Shown here: positions 62,165-64,000 of the stretch, one piece after another
Layout: each line of letters opens with the position of its first letter
How positions within the stretch are numbered: the first letter of the stretch is position 1
Origin: Bacillus albus
Lineage (GTDB): Bacteria; Bacillota; Bacilli; Bacillales; Bacillaceae_G
Reading direction: 5' to 3'
Assembly (NCBI RefSeq): GCF_001884185.1
Contig: NZ_MAOE01000037.1
Span: 186,001-250,000, forward strand
DNA length: 64,000 nucleotides
Program-made: the position numbers and the translations under genes
The notes under the pieces: generated by a model
Told to the model about the DNA's origin: nothing
Databases searched by the model: none
Seen by the model: the letters and a program-made list of their open reading frames with translations, nothing else

Positions 62165-62677
62165 CTACTTTGCACCCCCTTTTGGCTTCGCTTTTCCTAG
62201 ATACAGTGTTCCATCTTTCACTTTAGATTCATAAATATCAAGCGGAGCAAGGGGCGGCGTGCCTTTAACGTTCATCCCGTCTTTTGTGTAACGGCCCCCA
62301 TGACATGGACAAAAGAATTGATTTGGATGTGCTTTGTCCGAATTCCAGTTAACTGTACACCCTAAATGTTTACATACTGGAGAGAACGCAACAATGTCTC
62401 CGCTTTCATCTTTATGAACCCAAGCTGATTTTGGCTCTTCTGACTTGTACCAACCATCAACCTGCTTTACCTTAAAGTCGAAACGTTTCGGCTCTGTTGT
62501 AATGTCTTTTACTTGTGCAACAGCAACCATATCCGTTCCCGCTTCTTTTCTTAACACCGGATCAAGCGCAAATCGCGTCATCGGCATTAAAATACCCGCT
62601 GCCATAAAGCCTCCTACCCCTGTAAGGGTGTAATTTAAAAACTGTCTTCTTGACACACGATGTTCTTTCTCGCTCAC
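62165..62677 (-). CDS. qcrA: Menaquinol:cytochrome c reductase, Rieske iron-sulfur subunit
   Basis: The 170-residue protein has an N-terminal membrane helix preceded by a twin-arginine-like SRRQFLNY. The 2Fe-2S ligands are in CKHLGCTV near residue 107 and CPCHGGRY near 127. It takes electrons from menaquinol on the outer side of the membrane. The start codon is GTG with GGGGGG about 10 nt upstream. Confidence 0.97.
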   Translation of the reverse strand: MSEKEHRVSRRQFLNYTLTGVGGFMAAGILMPMTRFALDPVLRKEAGTDMVAVAQVKDITTEPKRFDFKVKQVDGWYKSEEPKSAWVHKDESGDIVAFSPVCKHLGCTVNWNSDKAHPNQFFCPCHGGRYTKDGMNVKGTPPLAPLDIYESKVKDGTLYLGKAKPKGGAK

Positions 62678-62751
62678 GAAAATTTCCCCCCTCTATCAGA
62701 AATTGTCCCCTCGTGATAAATTATATAAAAAATAAAAACTAGGACACTATC

Positions 62752-62780
62752 ATGATATAATACGCTCATGCACAGGTCAA
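62752..62780 (-). promoter_or_regulatory. qcrA: Sigma-A promoter of qcrABC
   Basis: TTGACC (62780-62775), 17 nt and TATCAT (62757-62752) on the minus strand, about 75 nt before the GTG of qcrA. Confidence 0.65.
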
Positions 62781-62820
62781 TATCATACTACTCATAATAA
62801 TAAGAACTTTCTGTTTATTA

Positions 62821-63276
62821 TTACTTTCCCCATTTTTCTTCTAACATCACCATTATATTTTTTATATGTGCATGAATAACTTCTCTTTTCGCTTGATCAC
62901 TAAATTGTTCTAACGCTAATGAAGGAAACCAAAATAAATCTCCCTGCAATTCTTGCATATTTTCTTTCCATGAAAAATCACTTGTAACATAAGCAATATG
63001 CTTAAAACCTTGCTCTTGTAAATGTTTTGTCCATTCTTGCAAACGACCTTTTTCGTTTTTTTGACTTTCTACTAAATACGTAAATGCAGGTAGTAAAAGC
63101 ACTCTTCCTTTATATTCTCTTTCCAGCTCCATACTTAGCAATTCGATAAATTCGCCTTGTTCTACTACCGTTTTCATTTCTTTTGCTGCTGAAATTGATA
63201 AAAGTGGTATAACACCTGTATCTACATACTCTCTTGCTTGCTCAAACTGTTCTACATCTTTTACAATCCATTTCAA
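62821..63276 (-). CDS. ypiF: YpiF-like protein (DUF2487)
   Basis: The 151-residue protein starts at a TTG with GGGAGGAGG 8 nt upstream and reads KWIVKDVEQFEQAREYVDTG. It continues with VIPLLSISAAKEM and VLLLPAFTYLVES. It is soluble and of Rossmann-like appearance. Size and position between qcrA and ypiB match B. subtilis YpiF. The function is unknown, although the conserved link with qcrABC hints at complex assembly or its control. Confidence 0.88.
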   Translation of the reverse strand: MKWIVKDVEQFEQAREYVDTGVIPLLSISAAKEMKTVVEQGEFIELLSMELEREYKGRVLLLPAFTYLVESQKNEKGRLQEWTKHLQEQGFKHIAYVTSDFSWKENMQELQGDLFWFPSLALEQFSDQAKREVIHAHIKNIMVMLEEKWGK

Positions 63277-63347
63277 ATTACTTCCCTCCTCCCTTGTAAA
63301 TGACAGAACTTTCACTTTATATATATTAAACCATACTAAAAGAGGTA

Positions 63348-63388
63348 AAAAAAGAAAAACTACCTATATTAAGGTAGTTTTTCTTAAA
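63348..63388 (-). terminator. Terminator of ypiB
   Basis: AAGAAAAACTACCT pairs with AGGTAGTTTTTCTT, followed by TTTTTT on the minus strand. It separates ypiB from ypiF. Confidence 0.88.
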
Positions 63389-63428
63389 AAGTCTGAAATT
63401 TGTAAAATTTTATGAATCCAAATGAATT

Positions 63429-63998
<570 letters not shown>

Positions 63999-64000
63999 CT

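Noticed and set aside
63304-63320. ATAAAGTGAAAGTT on the minus strand before ypiF, resembling a bcr1 head
   Set aside because: One mismatch in 14 bases and no further similarity; chance cannot be excluded in A/T-rich DNA.

Overview
The window is a chromosomal stretch of a Firmicute, almost certainly a member of the Bacillus cereus group (species not resolvable by eye). The reasons are low GC, strong Shine-Dalgarno sites, and a gene order from ypiB to cotD that follows the Bacillus subtilis 'yp' region almost gene for gene. It also carries repeats that match my memory of the B. cereus-group bcr1 element. I see no insertion sequence, prophage, tRNA or CRISPR array. Most genes lie on the minus strand, so they are described below in transcription order (high to low coordinate).

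63965-52126: ypiB, ypiF, the menaquinol:cytochrome c reductase operon qcrABC, ypjA, a TIGR01906-type membrane protein, ypjB, a membrane zinc protease and a uracil-DNA glycosylase-like protein. ypjC is on the plus strand. Then follow ypjD, dapB, mgsA and the bacillithiol genes bshB1 and bshA, with cca and birA. 49954-41185: a cupredoxin, panBCD behind a candidate pan RNA leader, dinG, ypmA, ypmB, aspB and dnaD, then nth and ypoC (to 40000). asnS, which lies between dnaD and aspB in B. subtilis, is absent here. 39976-32003: ponA and recU (plus strand), yppC, sspM, yppD-G, cotD, ypsA and gpsB. 31922-16157: RNase P RNA, ypsC, a YptA-sized gene, ypvA, ypwA, map, xpt-pbuX behind a guanine riboswitch, a DUF418 gene, a Fur-type small membrane peptide gene, dynA (double dynamin) and ypbS.

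16154-9216 is the most unusual part. A sulfurtransferase gene is followed by two tandem ~175-nt structured RNAs that look like 6S RNA. Next is a three-gene operon: a lipoprotein ending in Gly-Gly, a glutathionylspermidine-synthase-like ATP-grasp ligase, and a DUF350 membrane protein. Then comes an M-box Mg2+ riboswitch, which controls a 34-codon leader ORF and an orphan P-type ATPase actuator domain that lacks membrane helices and the TGES glutamate. A 5'-3' exonuclease and an FbpB-like small basic protein follow.

8946-1 is an exopolysaccharide operon with acyltransferase, Wzz, a degenerate BY-kinase, a priming transferase, Wzx, Wzy and two glycosyltransferases. Its position fits the eps2 locus of B. 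cereus as I remember it. After a terminator comes a beta-helix protein gene with a sigma-K-like promoter, which runs off the window edge.

Coordinates use the start codon best supported by a ribosome binding site, so several genes are shorter than the longest ORF. Family names come from motif recognition by eye; no database search was run.
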